Shown piece by piece: positions 13,074 through 24,023 of a stretch of 64,000 bases of DNA. The DNA comes from Osedax fenrisi (Eukaryota > Annelida > Polychaeta > Sabellida > Siboglinidae). Position numbers and translations under genes: made by a program. Numbering within the stretch: the stretch's first letter is position 1; every line of letters starts with the position of its first letter. The DNA is taken from NCBI GenBank assembly GCA_964019155.1, contig OZ025243.1:3020961-3084960 (forward strand). Direction: 5' to 3'. The notes under the pieces are model-generated. The model made no database searches and was not told the origin of the DNA. It worked only from the letters and a program-made list of their open reading frames with translations.

Positions 13074-15203
13074 AGTGTGGTAACTAATTAGGGAAATATA
13101 GATGTTATATAATAAGTAAAAATTCAATTTTTATATATTTTTTAATTTCGTGTTTTTGTATATCGTAAAAAATATTTTTACTTATGAAATCTTTAGATAT
13201 TATAAGTAATAAATATATATTATTTCTGTATATTTGTTAAATTTTCTGTAATTGTAAAGAGTGGGCAATATTTTATAATTGATTTAACAAAATATTCTTC
13301 GTATTGTATGTCATGATATACTTGAATAAACAGTGGGTGGAACTTTCGTTAATAACTGTGCACATGATACAGAACTGTACTATTATGCACAGTAATCTTT
13401 AATAAAATAATCGCTTATTTATACTCTATAATTTATTTTATTTTCGATTATTTTTCATTTATTTTTACGGTAACTGTATAACGTTTTAATTTCTTCAACT
13501 TTTTAATTTAGTATTATTCTTTGTTTATTTCTATAACGTATGTTATCGTTAGCAATTATTTATACTTTATACTTTCGATTAAAAATGTCTACTATATATT
13601 TGCTTAAATAAATTATCAATCAATAATAATAATAATAATAATAATGATAATAATAATAATACTAATAAAAATAATAATAATAATAATAATACAAATAAGT
13701 ATACTACTAATAATATAATAATAATATTATTATTAATTATAAAAAAAAATAATAATAATATTTATAATAACTATAAAATAACTAAACTATTCTAATTTCA
13801 TTTCCTTCTAATGCATTGCGTCATAGGCCCGTATTACATACTCACCGCCAAGTATTGCGTAACATCTCTCATTAACGACGAATATACGCGAGTAAACGAA
13901 TACTCCGCACGTATTAATATAGATCTATGCTGCGATCTGATTGGTGGAGAGCTGTACGACCTCGCCGAACCCTCGCCGAACCCTACGACCTACCTTACTC
14001 TTGGCGACGTACTGGTACTGTTTGATGAAGTGAAGCAGCGACAGGGAATCCTTACCGCCGGACAGACAGACGAGCAGCCTGTCTCCGTCCCGGATCATGT
14101 TGTGCTTAACCACCGCCTGTAATCGTGCCTCCGGGAGTTATCGCTCGACATCAAGGGCTCTACTATACCGAACACACATAGCATACAAGCGTGTATATAC
14201 ATTGATTACGCACGTGAATACATACACACATAGGCTGTACGTAGGGTAGCCCGTTTTGGTAACTTTTTAGTTCCCGTCATAGAAAAGCGAAGAAATTCTT
14301 CGTCAAAGTGTTTTTGCTTTATCGATAGTAAATATTTGTTGCTGAAACTTCGCAAATATTTTAATTATGACATTTATGACCTACTGTGAGCGAGCTAGCA
14401 CACATTTCAATAACGGGCCACCCTACATTGTACGTATCATATATAAGCCTATTTCTTAATACTAATGAGAGTAATTATAGGTCACGCGATGTACGTTACT
14501 ATAGTGTAATTCTGTTGAGGCGTATTGATGCTTCAACTGTTACTTATGCATACTTTAGAACTGCTTACATCTTGTAATAATATTGAAATGGTTTAAATGT
14601 ATGGTACTTAACAATTGAAGCCGCGCGTTATCGATTAATTGATATCTACTTACGCTATATAAACTTTCGTCCAACGATTTAAGGGGATGTCACACGACGC
14701 CCGCTTCTATGTATAGAGATAGCAATCGATGGGTCTATAGAAATATACGTTTGCATAATGTCTGCACTTTCTATGTTATTTCTAGATTGTTTTCATAAAT
14801 AATTTGATTACAGATATTAAAAAACAAATCGTAGAATAGTATTATGAAATAAGAAAAATTTTAAATAAAAATTATTTTCACCAAAACAAGGTGTATGACA
14901 TCCCCTTTATAGGATATAACTTAACGTTAAATTAGATATCGAATAAATCGATTACGCGGACATTTAATATGTCACCACCAGTGGCCAATATCTTGCATTA
15001 ATACATTCGCGCAATACGGATAGCTGGTGAATAATATCTAGTGAATGACAGCCACGTAGCGCGTGAAGGACATACCTGTTGGCTTCGTTTGAAGATGTCC
15101 TTATGAGGCGATCGCCACTGAACCTCGGGGGTGATGTTCACAGAGTTGTCCGTCGCGTTCAGTGGACAACTTATCGGAGACGGGGGGTTCTTCGTAGCTT
15201 TAG
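3046..15203 (-). CDS. TtcA-type PP-loop tRNA thiolase module, C-terminal half of a fusion gene
   Basis: Nine minus-strand exons: 15203-15076, 14116-13994, 7353-7236, 5953-5907, 5341-5249, 4981-4931, 3993-3867, 3270-3046, plus one microexon I could not find. They spell a TtcA-family protein in order. These are the ATP-binding PP-loop SGGKDS; FGAVTIDPGTPAYNPRPLIP and YLKELGVPYFYEQQ; the first CxxC (ICSFC then SRMKRGR); LALGQHLDDLAES; SIFHNGTIRTMKA; DGDLRVIRPF; the second cysteine pair ENCPACFEAPK; and ERQRVKQMLAQQELLHPRLF, ending in an acidic Glu-rich tail. Bacterial TtcA uses ATP and a [4Fe-4S] cluster on these cysteines to make 2-thiocytidine-32 in tRNA. Phase is continuous except between 7236 (phase 1) and 5953 (phase 0), where a small exon of length 3n+2 must be missing. 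The 4931/3993 junction gives a product a few residues shorter than the family. There is no start codon: the first exon opens at an acceptor, pointing to an upstream partner (16800-34239). The introns rule out bacterial contamination. Confidence 0.88.
4003..4492. repeat. Inverted repeat beside a TtcA exon
   Basis: About 35 bases at 4010-4040 (core AAAGAAAGTGGATAAGCAAT) return as the reverse complement at 4454-4485, separated by about 420 AT-rich bases. The left arm begins just beyond the acceptor of the exon 3993-3867, so in RNA the two arms could pair within the intron. It may be the remains of a palindromic element. Confidence 0.5.
4985..5225. repeat. G-rich imperfect tandem repeat next to a splice acceptor
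   Basis: GGGGTTAGCG-type and GAAGTATCGGAGAGAG segments recur in imperfect units of roughly 90 bases. On the minus strand this is a pyrimidine-rich tract just upstream of the acceptor at 4982-4984, so part of it is the polypyrimidine tract of that intron. Confidence 0.55.
6133..6970 (-). mobile_element. Truncated CR1/L2-type LINE, 3' end, with (CTA)n tail
   Basis: Minus-strand frames read the C-terminal end of a LINE reverse transcriptase: SAYIISKLDYCNSILTDIPK, then LNKIINQTCRLIFKLPKRTH. A conserved distal segment follows with stop codons between the pieces (NYSLWNKLPKTITN region near 6440). On the minus strand the element ends in a (CTA)n run (plus strand TAG repeats 6133-6170), as a LINE 3' tail would. 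A (CA)n-type run at 6850-6960 marks the other side. It is dead and lies in an intron of the TtcA module. Confidence 0.7.
7643..7889. mobile_element. MITE with AAGGG(N)TGTTCACAT termini
   Basis: The ends AAGGGGTGTTCACAT and, reverse-complemented, AAGGGCTGTTCACAT form terminal inverted repeats of about 15 bases. TTA/TA sequences flank both ends. The short open frames inside on both strands look accidental. The element lies in the long intron 13993-7354 of the TtcA module and shares its AAGGGG end with the element at 14681-14907. Confidence 0.65.
8475..8513. repeat. (AT)n microsatellite
   Basis: Perfect alternating AT run inside a TtcA-module intron. Similar runs occur at about 10656-10702, 13019-13067, 19890-19937, 35840-35905, 36197-36246 and 44959-45010. 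Confidence 0.9.
9120..9530. mobile_element. Near-perfect 411-bp foldback element
   Basis: The left end CCCAGCAAACAGTAAGAGCA and the right end, reverse-complemented, CCCAGCAAAAGTAAGAGCAG open an inverted repeat that runs almost to the centre at about 9306. The arms consist largely of AGCAGCATAATA-like units. There is no coding capacity. Flanking AT dinucleotides could be a short target duplication. It would form a very long hairpin if transcribed, and it lies in an intron. Confidence 0.8.
9545..11470. other. AT-rich intronic sequence without recognised features
   Basis: This is part of the 6.6-kb intron between TtcA exons 14116-13994 and 7353-7236. Apart from an (AT)n run at 10656-10702 I see no coding signal or repeat with clear borders. 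Confidence 0.5.
11545..12560. repeat. GC-rich minisatellite, about 28-bp units in higher-order pairs
   Basis: Units such as GGAGGCCACCATAATAGGGC followed by GTAAGT alternate with a variant GGAGGCCACCATGGGAGGGC plus GTAAGTAGA. Together they make a longer period that repeats several times. Copies decay to the right of 12330. All three minus frames are open for about 250 codons because the units lack stops; these are not genes. Every unit carries GTAAGT on the plus strand, a perfect splice-donor hexamer. Confidence 0.9.
12600..12800. other. Unassigned GC-rich island in an intron
   Basis: A roughly 200-base patch of clearly higher GC sits between the minisatellite and a (TGTA)n microsatellite. 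Frames are open on both strands (plus from MNAIRRTSS, minus through GRDLSGGRLLFAELVRLM), but I recognise no family in either. It could be an exon of a nested gene, an alternative exon of the fusion gene, or an element fragment. The flanking TtcA exons already join in phase without it. Confidence 0.35.
12835..13075. repeat. (TGTA)n / (AT)n microsatellite block
   Basis: TGTATG tetranucleotide runs at 12843-12990 are followed by a perfect (AT)n run at about 13019-13067. The overlapping Tyr/Ile/Val-rich frames are by-products. Confidence 0.9.
14241..14426. mobile_element. MITE with GTAGGGT(A/G)GCCCGTT termini
   Basis: The left end GTAGGGTAGCCCGTTTTGG and the right end, reverse-complemented, GTAGGGTGGCCCGTTAT are inverted repeats of about 16 bases around a 150-base AT-rich centre. 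There is no coding capacity. It lies about 125 bases upstream (in gene direction) of the PP-loop exon. Confidence 0.65.
14681..14907. mobile_element. MITE with AAGGGGATGTCA(C/T)AC termini
   Basis: The left end AAGGGGATGTCACAC and the right end, reverse-complemented, AAGGGGATGTCATAC are inverted repeats, with TA/TTTA at both borders. The termini resemble those of the element at 7643-7889, which suggests related families using a TA target. Confidence 0.65.
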
Positions 15204-15852
15204 CTGGATTGTGTGTATTACGGTATGTTTACTCAGTGTGTATCAATGATGACACTCTCAGTATAGGCTGGTTGCCATAGTACTTTAACATTGTTATAGG
15301 TCATACTGGTGATTGTTCAGCGTTGTTTGTATAGATAAGCGTAGGTATTATAGGTACGCAGATATTCTCTATTGTGGCCTCACATTGCAAAGAAGAGTCG
15401 ATTATGAATGAGTTTTTAAAGTAATTAAAGATGAATAGGTAATAATTGGAATGGTATATGATGATGATGTTAATGAATGCTAATGATAAATATGATGAAG
15501 ATGATGCTAACGAATAAGGTTTATTAGTCACAAAATAAAGTGAATATATACCCTGTTATAACATATATGTGCATAAGTGGGTTTATAAATATGCAAAAAA
15601 GTACAATAAAATTGTATATACGATAAAAGAACAACTATATATTATAATAAGGAGTGTATAGAATAGTGTGCGAATAGGGAAGAATGGAGTAATAATGGCA
15701 CGATCGCTATGGTAACGTATCACTATGTAGGCTAACCTTCTTGTGTGGTGAACGTGTTCGATTGCAGTTTAAGTTTCTGCGTGGGTGATACATTAGGTTA
15801 TTTACCATGCGGGTACATAATAAACAATAGAAAGACTAATGTACTACTCGAT

Positions 15853-16112
15853 GTAGAACATACATTATAGGACATACATTGTAGGACATACATTGTAGAA
15901 CATACATTGTAGGACATACATAGTAGGACATACATTGTAGAACATACATTGTAGAACATACATTGTAGGACATACGTTGAAGGACATACATTGTAGGACA
16001 TACATTGTAGGACATACATCGTAGGACATACATTGTAGGACATACATCGTAGGACATAAATTGTAGGATACACATTGTAGGACATACATTGTAGAACATA
16101 CATTCTAGGTAC
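15853..16112. repeat. 14-bp minisatellite AGGACATACATTGT
   Basis: About 18 tandem copies of AGGACATACATTGT with A/G and C/T variants. The Cys/Tyr/Met-rich minus frames across it are accidental. It lies in the interval between the two halves of the fusion gene. Confidence 0.92.
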
Positions 16113-16494
16113 ACCAGTACTGAGGTAGCCTATGCACATGATAGGTCTTGAAGGTCGTTAGTAGTATGCTGGCAGTATTACCCATGCGTACTGACTCTTT
16201 GACCAGTGTATGGGTGTATCAACTAGTGGTTTATATTTGTATTATAAGTAATCAGGTGGGGATAGATGTTGTTCTAATATCGGACGATTATAGATGATTG
16301 CATTTTCTATACGTAGTACTATAGTATTACTATTATTATTATTTTATTATCGTTCGTTATCGTTTCTAGTTCTCGTTATGTTTATTATTATATATATATA
16401 TATACTCATCCATAGCAACTGTGTTGCTGAATATCTGTATATTGTCTATACACTTTTGAGATATGTTTTTATATATATATGTAAGTGTTTAAAT

Positions 16495-16755
16495 AAACCA
16501 TTACAATTACAATTACAATTACATTGTATTAATACATTGCGCACCTCACAGTAATACGACATGGTGGGTGATACGTATGAGAACACTTGCGATGCTATAG
16601 GTATATCTGCATAGGGAGGTACACACGGAGAGTTCTTCCATTACCGATGAGCATTGTTAGATCTTTAACAAATACAAATACAAATACATCACTGAATAAT
16701 CATTCAAATATAAATACAAATATACCAAATCATTCAAATACAAATACAACTACGT
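16495..16755. repeat. (ATTAC)n / (AATACA)n simple repeats
   Basis: Short runs of ATTACA at 16499-16525 and of AATACAAATACA at 16670-16750, separated by unique sequence. Confidence 0.8.
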
Positions 16756-16799
16756 ATTTGACCTTGCCGATAAGGACACCTAACGGGGAGAGGTAACAC

Positions 16800-16887
16800 T
16801 AATACACTTGACCTGTTTAGTTTGACGTCTGACCACTCCATCTATCGGAAAGAGGTTGATGTCGGATGCCAGACCAGTGGAGCCATC
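16800..16887 (-). CDS. Candidate bridging exon between aminotransferase and TtcA modules
   Basis: An 88-base stretch reads openly on the minus strand (starting DGSTGLASDINLFPIDGVV), with an AG acceptor before 16887 and a GT (GTGTTA) after 16800. It starts in phase 0 and ends in phase 1, exactly what is needed to join exon 18016-17908 (ends phase 0) to exon 15203-15076 (needs one carried base). The donor is weak and the sequence has no family match I know, so another small exon could do the job instead. Confidence 0.45.
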
Positions 16888-19885
16888 CTTATCTCGTTTG
16901 AATCTTATCTAGTGATCGAGGCATGCTAGATCAGTACGTATCTAATCCTTATCTAATCATGTCAAGGTCACTAATGATACTGGTCTAAAAATATAAACAA
17001 TAAATGCAGTTGAAAACTCTTTCCCGGTATCATATTTAGAGAGCGTTATTATTTTGTTTTATAAATTTCTTTATCTATGAAAACTATGAATTTTAATATA
17101 TATATATAGTAAATGAATTACAGAATTACAAGCTACTATATTGCTGTACTACTGACTTCTACCTTAGTCTGACTTTACTCTAGAGCTGAGCTAGTACACA
17201 TTAATAGAAACCATTTCATGAGAGCTTATTTTCTGATTCTTGATCTTGATCATCATATCTTCAACCTGACGAGAGAGAGGAATACAACTTATCAAGAGGT
17301 ATGCAATGCGAATCTAATGTACGAGAACGATATTCACTTTTTACTATTTTATAACTTATTCAAAGATTGAACAGTGAAATTGTAATATTTTAAATTATTA
17401 TGTTATCATAGTAAACAATTAAATAGATATTTCATGGCCACACACGACATAGATTTGTGATACATGATAGGTACATGTGCTACAGATACTATTTGTATTG
17501 TATTGTCCGCGGCCCTCACATTTATTTATAACATGTATAAGTCTATGACTTCTTGAGAGGTCCATTTGTATTGTATTTAATATTTATATGTGTGATTTCA
17601 ATATATAAATATTATTATTATTATTATATAGACACACCCACACCCACACACACACACACCCACACACACACCCACACACACACCCACACACACACACCCA
17701 CACACACACCCACACACACACACCCACACACACCCACACACCCACACACACACACCCACACACACACACCCACACACACACCCACACACACACACCCACA
17801 CACACCCACACACCCACACACACACACCCACACACACACACACACCCACACACACACCCACACACACCCACCCACACACACACACACATACACGCGTTGA
17901 TACATACCTCCGCTGCAGTCTCCACAGTAGATAGATGTACTGGCCGAGGATCTCTCAGGGGATAGGTAACAGGGGAGAAGGGAAGCTGGAACACCTGCAC
18001 CTTCTTATTCTTTATGCTTTAGTGTGGGGGTAGTGATGTGGTGGTTGTTGTATGGTTAGTGGTGATGGTGTGGTATAGAGTGAACACACACACACGCAGG
18101 GTAGGGGTGTAGGGGTGGGTGGGGGTGGAGATAATCGCAGACAAAACATCTGAACAAGTTGTTCGTCCTAGGACAGCACTCATTTTTTTGTTAACGACTA
18201 TTTTTTTTTAATTTTCATATGTATCATTTTAATATAAATGTTAAAATTGTACATTTCAGGGATTTATAGTAAATGAGAGGTAAACATTATACCAGTTAAG
18301 TAATGTATAAGAAATACAGTCATATAGTTAATATATTCTATACCTAATCATTTATAACAAATAATACATTACTTTGTTTTAGAAGTAAGTTAGAATAAAA
18401 GATATGAGAGGGAAGTTTGTATGTTGATATGTTTGTGATTTACAGTAATCTTATATATATATATCGTTATTTTTTGTTATTTTTATTAACATTTATATAA
18501 AGAGATATAATGATAATAAATAATATAGATACAATAATAATATCAATATTTTCCGATGGAAATATGGTTCATTTGACCGAAATATTGAAATATAAACGAC
18601 ACTAGCTTTGTAAATTTGAAAAAAAAATGCCCTAACATAATCTTAAATTAAGATATGTATACAAATTTGATATGTATCGAAAAGTAAGTGTTTCGCAAAA
18701 ATATTATTTGGATATATTAAAAGTGGATTCATACAAATTTTACCCAATTTGTATAGGTCAAAAGTAGATCGATACGATCATTGTTATTTACATGTAAACT
18801 GTCAATACTGTGAAAATGTCGTAATTTGAAAATTTATTTTTTTAATATAATTCACATATATATTATAATATTAAAAGTATATTAGTCTGATAGTTAGATT
18901 AATTACCTTATGAAATATTAATAGTAAATACAACTTGTAATAATACATGTGTATCCATCTAGTGGTTGGTATCGGAACTATATTAAAATAATTACATAGC
19001 TTAGATAGGGAGTGAACCATCTTTGCTTTGCAAAATCATTGATAATAGATGTACAATGATAATAGATGTAGAATGATAGTAGATAGGCAATGATAATAGA
19101 TGTACAATGATAATAGATGTACAATGATAATAGATGTAGAATGATAGTAGATAGGCAATGATAATAGATGTACAATGATAATAGATGTACAATGATAATA
19201 GATGTAGAATGATAGTAGATAGGCAATGATAATAGATGTACAATGATAATAGATGTACAATGATAATAGATGTACAATGGTAATAGATGTACAATGATAA
19301 TAGATGTACAATGATAATAACCATTTAATAGCATCGTTAGGCATCATGAACCATCTGTACTTATTGGCATCGGTACTGTAGGCATCGTTGGGGTCTACTT
19401 TCAGCTTGGTAACGTACTGTTTATAGGGTATATTGGAGTTTATTGTGGTTATTAGTTATGTAAAATCGTTTCATTTTACATTCTGATTATTATTGCAGTG
19501 CTTCAGAGAAAATGAATCTTCCTAATTTAGGATAATCCTAGGATAACTTATTTCTGATTTATTGAAATTATGACTAGAATGACTAACACCTCGAGCTCAT
19601 AATATTGTTATTCAAGCCAATATATTCACAGGTATGGAGTTGAAATATTATCATTGGAATTATTATTATTATCATGGAGTTGAAAACATAAGTTATTGAA
19701 ATAAACAAACAACAATTCAATACACAACATATTAATAATGTAAACATTTCATAGTTACCTATGTATTACTGTTGTACGGAATAGCTCTATATCAAGTTAT
19801 GTTGTACAGCGGGTTAGTACAGCTATACACTATATACATACTATAACTGTGTCGTCATATAGATAGAGTATATACTATATATACT

Positions 19886-19942
<57 letters not shown>

Positions 19943-22572
19943 TAAATAATATCAAAATGAAATGCTAATTGATATTTTAATAATACTAATAAACGAATGA
20001 TGTAAATATTAGTATTCAAATTTATTGTTTAAATATAGATTAATATACATACTAACTAAATACAAACTACTAAATTACTACATAATAGCTACATAATATC
20101 TACTGAATTACTACTGAATTACTACTGAATAACTATATATATCACATATAGAACAGTGTAATGGTGTTTACCTTCTTGTAGTGATCGAATGCATACTGGG
20201 CTTTGATGAGAGATTCCTGTAATAGTAATAGTATGAAGTTATAGTTACAATGTGAGATAGTAGTAAATGCACGAGCACTAAACAAGTCTATCTTTATACT
20301 AGCGATGCATGTATGCTGGTATGCACTATTTCGTGATTACATAATATGGATATGGGGTTTTAATGTATATGTACTATATGATATCTTAAAGTTAGTTGAA
20401 TATAGATTGAGTTTGAAAGGAGTGATTATTACTATATGAATAAGTAATATGAATAGGGTTTACTTAATAATTATACTTCTTTGTAATAGTGTATCTTGTA
20501 AAGTTACCATTAGTTCAAATATAACATTTAACAATCAATTAAATTAAATTCAAGAAAAATTACACTAAATAAATTAAACAGTAGACAAAATAATATTATT
20601 AATGCTTAACATTACGTTATATGTAAATAAATACTTATAACATATGCGTAATAATAAGAGAATAGTTTAGTAAAGTTAGATAAGGATACAAGCAGTATTT
20701 CATCATATAGTTGATGTATGATGTAAACATACTAGCTCTACATTCTAAGTTATTATTTGTAACTAGTTTATTATTCTGAGATATTATCGAAATCAATAAA
20801 TATCTTAAGGGTGAAGCACTCAGGCGTTAACATATGTATCATATTTTTATTATTTCAAAAAAAAATTGTATTACCTATTAACCATGTTCAGTATATTAAT
20901 TATCTCATTGTAAAATATTTAAATTATTGTTGAGTATTTCTATCAATATCAGAAGTGTTTTCAATAATTCATATTCGTAAATTTAATATTTATTTTCCAT
21001 GATTAATCATAATCATAATATAGATGTATACAATGAATGTGTGTGTGTGTGTGTGTGTATGTGTGTGTGTGTGTGTATGTGTGTGTATAAGTACAAACGC
21101 TACTATAACTGCGACTAACGCTATAATTAGGCCCCTTCTCGCTCGCTGCTGTATTACTAGAAGTGTCGGTGTGGTAGTTGATGTTAGACAGCCACTTGCG
21201 TTCTTTGAACACCAGGTTATCTTTATGCCTCCACTCTCCAGTGTGTGTGTTCAGGGTGTACTAGAGGCGGGGTGGGGTGGGGTGGGGGCGGGGTGTGGTG
21301 AGTGGGGGGGGGGGGTGTTAATATGGTCACGATGATACGTGGTTACTTTATTACTAAAATACAGCCATGTAGGCTCCTTGTGGGAATAAAATGATAATAA
21401 ATAATGAACTATGCGTTAATGTGACACTATTTTCATATACAAATTAGATAATAATAATAATACGTTGAAGATAAACTAGACAAACATGAAGAATACACAT
21501 GAACTGGTCTAGGCAGCAAGCAGTACAGTAGTAAACAGTGTATATAGTATATTAATGACTAGCGGTAGGTAAGAATAGGTTAATATGTTTCTATTTAAAT
21601 GTGTATTACTGGGTGAGAGCGTTGATGGGAGGCGAGAAGTTCACAAGTTTACATGTAAAAGATGGCAGGAAAATGGGTATTTTTTTAAAGGCAATAAACT
21701 TCTTTATATAATTATTTGTTATCATTTTTTTTTGTATATATAATACTTAGTTATATTATATTTACTATTAATTATTTTGTAGTGTATATATTTCTATACA
21801 ATTTCAAATATATATATATTTTTTAATGTTTGTTTTTAAATACTTATAGAAACGGTAATGTAATCTACGGAACATTAGAGATATCAGAAGTCTGCCATCG
21901 TTAATAGGTCGTGGTGATACAAGATTACATCGGGCAATGTAAAATAAATATATGTCAGAGTACACATACGATAAAACATCTTTATTGAACATTTAAAACA
22001 GCGTGCGATAGTTCTGCACTGTGATTTAGGTAATACATGTGTGCTTGTAACAGTGAGTGTAGTAGGGCTAATTGGTAGGGTTAAGTAATGGGGCTAAGTG
22101 ATGGGGCTAAGTAATGGGGCTAAGTGAAGGGGGCTAAGTGGTAAGTATAAGTGATGGGGATAAGTGATGAGGCTAAGTGATGAGGCTAAGTGGTAGGTCT
22201 AAGTGATGGAGCCAAGTAATGGGGCTAAGTGGTAGGTATAAGTGATGGGGCTAATTGATGGGGCTAAGTGATGGGGCTAAGTGATGGGGGCTACGTGATG
22301 GCGCTAAGTGATGGGGCCAAGTGATGGGGTTAAGTCATAGGGGTAAGTCATAGGGCTAACCTGGGGCAATAGTTTCCAGCCGTGCTCCGCCACGAGACGT
22401 ACAGCCTCTATGACGTAATCAACTGTTGCGTCATCGAAGAAGTAGGCCAAGTTCAGGCGGGAGAAACCGGGCCGGAATGCTTCCTTGTCGGAGAACTCTT
22501 TGTCCAGACGACTGTGTCAGTAGTGATGGTGAAGGTATGTATGTGTGTGTGTTTGTGTATGTACTCGTATGT

Positions 22573-22617
<45 letters not shown>

Positions 22618-23987
22618 ACAGAAGGGGTTGGTGCAGGGATCTAATATTAAAATATATACAGGGAAACTACAATAATATAATAATAAATAATACATATAAA
22701 AAACAGGTAAACACTGTGTAGTTTCCGTGTATATATTTTAATTTTGGACCCCTGCACCAACGCCCTCTTTTATACCTATAATACACACACACACATACAC
22801 ACACATACACACACATTTACAATGTATTATATATCCATATATAGTGTGGAGCCAACATTTCCCGTTTAATGATTTTGTTTATATAATTAATGATTATTTA
22901 TATATGAATTTATATATATATATATATATATATTTACGTGAATATATTATATATAATACTATTACTACTACTACTATAATATTAATTAAATTTACATTCA
23001 GAATATATAAAAAGTAAACCATGAAAAAAGTGAAAGCTAAACATTTAAATATAATATTTAATATTAAGTTCCCGAATACTTATAAGTATTACGAATCAAA
23101 TTACGAATTATCACATTATCGTTGCATTATAATGTATTCAATATATTTAATATAAATATTTAAAAAAAAGTCTATAATTATTTTAAAATACACTTATTAT
23201 AATATGTTTACGTTTAATTAAAATATATTGCGCCATGAATTCCACGGACTAAAAGTAGATATTCTATTCACAATTATTGAATGTATAATCTATTAAAAAA
23301 TACATTAATTATAGAATAAGTAAATTATATTCAAGTATAGTGTGCCTGGAATTCCATAGCTCATACTCTGTTCGTAATTGAACATACAAATAGTATAACA
23401 TGGTACAATAATTAGATATGTGTTGCTTTAGTGAGTGAACCCCCTTAATAGTATACAATAATATACACATATATTGTTGTTGTTGTTATTATATTTGGTC
23501 CTTTCATCCCATACAGGAACTTAGATGAAGTTTTCACTTATAACCATATATGGCTCTAATGTCCCTTCGAAGCCGCTCTCATGTTAAGGCATCCATGGTT
23601 TTAACGAGAGCCGATCATTTATTTATACACAATTATATAAGATCACTTCTAAATATTATTTTAAGACCTATTTTAATGGTCCGGACGAGGCTCCAACTGT
23701 GTCCTACTGCTTGTGTGTCTGACGCCTTAGCCAACTGAGCCACGCAGGCAGTATATATATATATATATATTACTATAAGGACACGTAGGTGACCTTGAGT
23801 AATCACTCTCACTGCTAACAAACCTATCCTCTAGGAGAAGATTCTCGATAGATTCCGCGAGGTCCTCGTCTATTCCCAGTAAATCCTGACAACAATATTA
23901 GTGGGATAGTATATTAATATGCGATTCAAATGAGTTAGACTATGTTTGTATGCGACTGTATATGCACACATATATATGTATATATGA

Positions 23988-24023
<36 letters not shown>

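Noticed and set aside
15310..15420. Alternative bridging exon for the fusion gene on the minus strand
   Set aside because: It reads openly (ENICVPIIPTLIYTNN) with a possible donor GTATGA, but it ends in phase 0 whereas the next exon needs a carried base; 16800-16887 fits better.
15798..16139. Cys/Met/Tyr-rich minus frames and a possible CRISPR-like regular array
   Set aside because: A 14-bp direct tandem repeat without spacers, so neither protein nor CRISPR.
17584..18000. Cys/Val/Gly-rich frames over the CA array
   Set aside because: Products of the microsatellite; only 18016-17908 is a supported exon.
23690..23750. A functional tRNA gene
   Set aside because: The A box is good but the B box is degraded and no full cloverleaf can be drawn; the body and tail fit a SINE.
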